A DNA stretch of 64,000 nucleotides from Incumbomyces delicatus (Eukaryota > Ascomycota > Eurotiomycetes > Chaetothyriales > Trichomeriaceae). The notes under the pieces are model-generated. The model had not been told where the DNA came from, made no database searches, and saw nothing but the letters and a program-made list of their open reading frames with translations. A program made the position numbers and the translations under genes. The first letter of the stretch is position 1, and each line of letters starts with the position of its first letter. The stretch lies in contig JACJVS010000008.1 of the NCBI GenBank assembly GCA_017655985.1, positions 310,001 through 374,000 on the forward strand. The letters are read 5' to 3'. Shown here one piece after another: positions 63,767-64,000 of this stretch.

Positions 63767-63828
63767 GTAATATTCAAAAAAGTGTGGTAAAAACAGCCCA
63801 CTTTTTACCACACTTTTTTGAATATTAC
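63767..63828. repeat. Perfect 27-bp inverted repeat (hairpin) with an 8-bp loop
   Basis: The arm 63767-63793 is the exact reverse complement of 63802-63828. The loop is CAGCCCAC. Arms are AT-rich with GTGTGG in the middle. Neither arm is part of a recognised gene. Confidence 0.9.
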
Positions 63829-63975
63829 CTGTACGACGGTTTTATAGAAAACTTATTATTACGATAATAACGATGACAATGACGATCTATTACTATATTA
63901 GGAAGGTACATATAGGATTCGAATACGATTCGAATTGGATTCGTTGATTCGAATCTTGCAAGCCTTGGGCCTTAC

Positions 63976-64000
63976 CAGTGTCCCAACTTATTTGGGACAG
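63976..64000 (+). mobile_element. Possible terminus of a Tc1/mariner- or pogo-like DNA transposon (cut by window edge)
   Basis: A short imperfect terminal-repeat-like sequence begins at 63976 (CAGTGTCCCAACTT...), preceded by a TA at 63973-63974 and containing an internal GTCCCAA/TTGGGAC inverted repeat. CAGTGTCCC-type termini are usual for fungal Tc1/pogo elements. The interior lies outside the window, so the assignment is tentative. Confidence 0.3.

Larger units (their letters stand above)
63112..64000. other. Intergenic right edge with hairpin and possible transposon end
   Basis: No gene is visible. The final 260 bases are AT-rich and repetitive and contain a perfect inverted repeat and a TIR-like terminus (see separate entries). 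Confidence 0.6.

Overview
The window is nuclear DNA of a filamentous ascomycete (Pezizomycotina). The evidence is: genes on both strands at roughly one per 3 kb; spliceosomal introns of about 45-140 bp with GT-AG (twice GC-AG) borders and recognisable CTRAY-type branch sites; two Zn(II)2Cys6 transcription factors; a Clr5-domain protein; a Rad2/XPG nuclease; a fungal ammonium permease; and no prokaryotic signals. The class (Dothideomycetes or Eurotiomycetes are the likeliest) cannot be fixed by reading. Exon-intron structures below were worked out by hand from splice signals, reading phase and family motifs; each spliced coding length was checked to be a multiple of three.

Left part (1-15.1 kb): the start of an FAD-dependent monooxygenase leaves the window at the left edge. 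It is divergent from a metallo-beta-lactamase-fold hydrolase, which converges on an HSL-type alpha/beta hydrolase; this may be a small catabolic or secondary-metabolism trio. Next come a RidA/YjgF imine deaminase (4 residues diagnostic of the family, 3 exons), an Amt/Mep ammonium transporter with three GATA-type sites upstream, a 924-residue fungal protein of unknown function and a Clr5-domain protein.

Middle (15.1-38.3 kb): a frameshifted pseudogene of a zinc-type (MDR) oxidoreductase opens a gene-poor stretch of about 6 kb. It is followed by a large disordered protein that resembles Byr4/Bfa1 cytokinesis regulators, a protein kinase with an unusual HED catalytic loop and a GC-AG intron, a PfkB-type sugar kinase whose GAGD motif reads GATR, the DNA-repair nuclease Rad2/XPG, a mitochondrial DUF1640/CCDC90-type membrane protein, a 17-bp minisatellite of 21 units and a Zn2Cys6 regulator.

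Right part (38.3-64 kb): a mucin-like single-pass membrane protein (sensor-like architecture), an alpha/beta hydrolase divergent from a coiled-coil protein resembling Atg28, a disordered protein with tandem 9-residue repeats, and then the most interesting locus. There, two patatin-like phospholipases are arranged head to head. One has a complete catalytic set (DGGG, GTSTG, DGG) and the other has lost the nucleophile serine (GVGTG) and most of the other active-site glycines. Beside them lie a Zn2Cys6 regulator whose zinc cluster is only complete if a GC-AG intron is removed, a LURP-one/tubby-fold protein and a secreted serine beta-lactamase-like hydrolase. The right edge carries a perfect 27-bp hairpin and what may be a DNA-transposon terminus.
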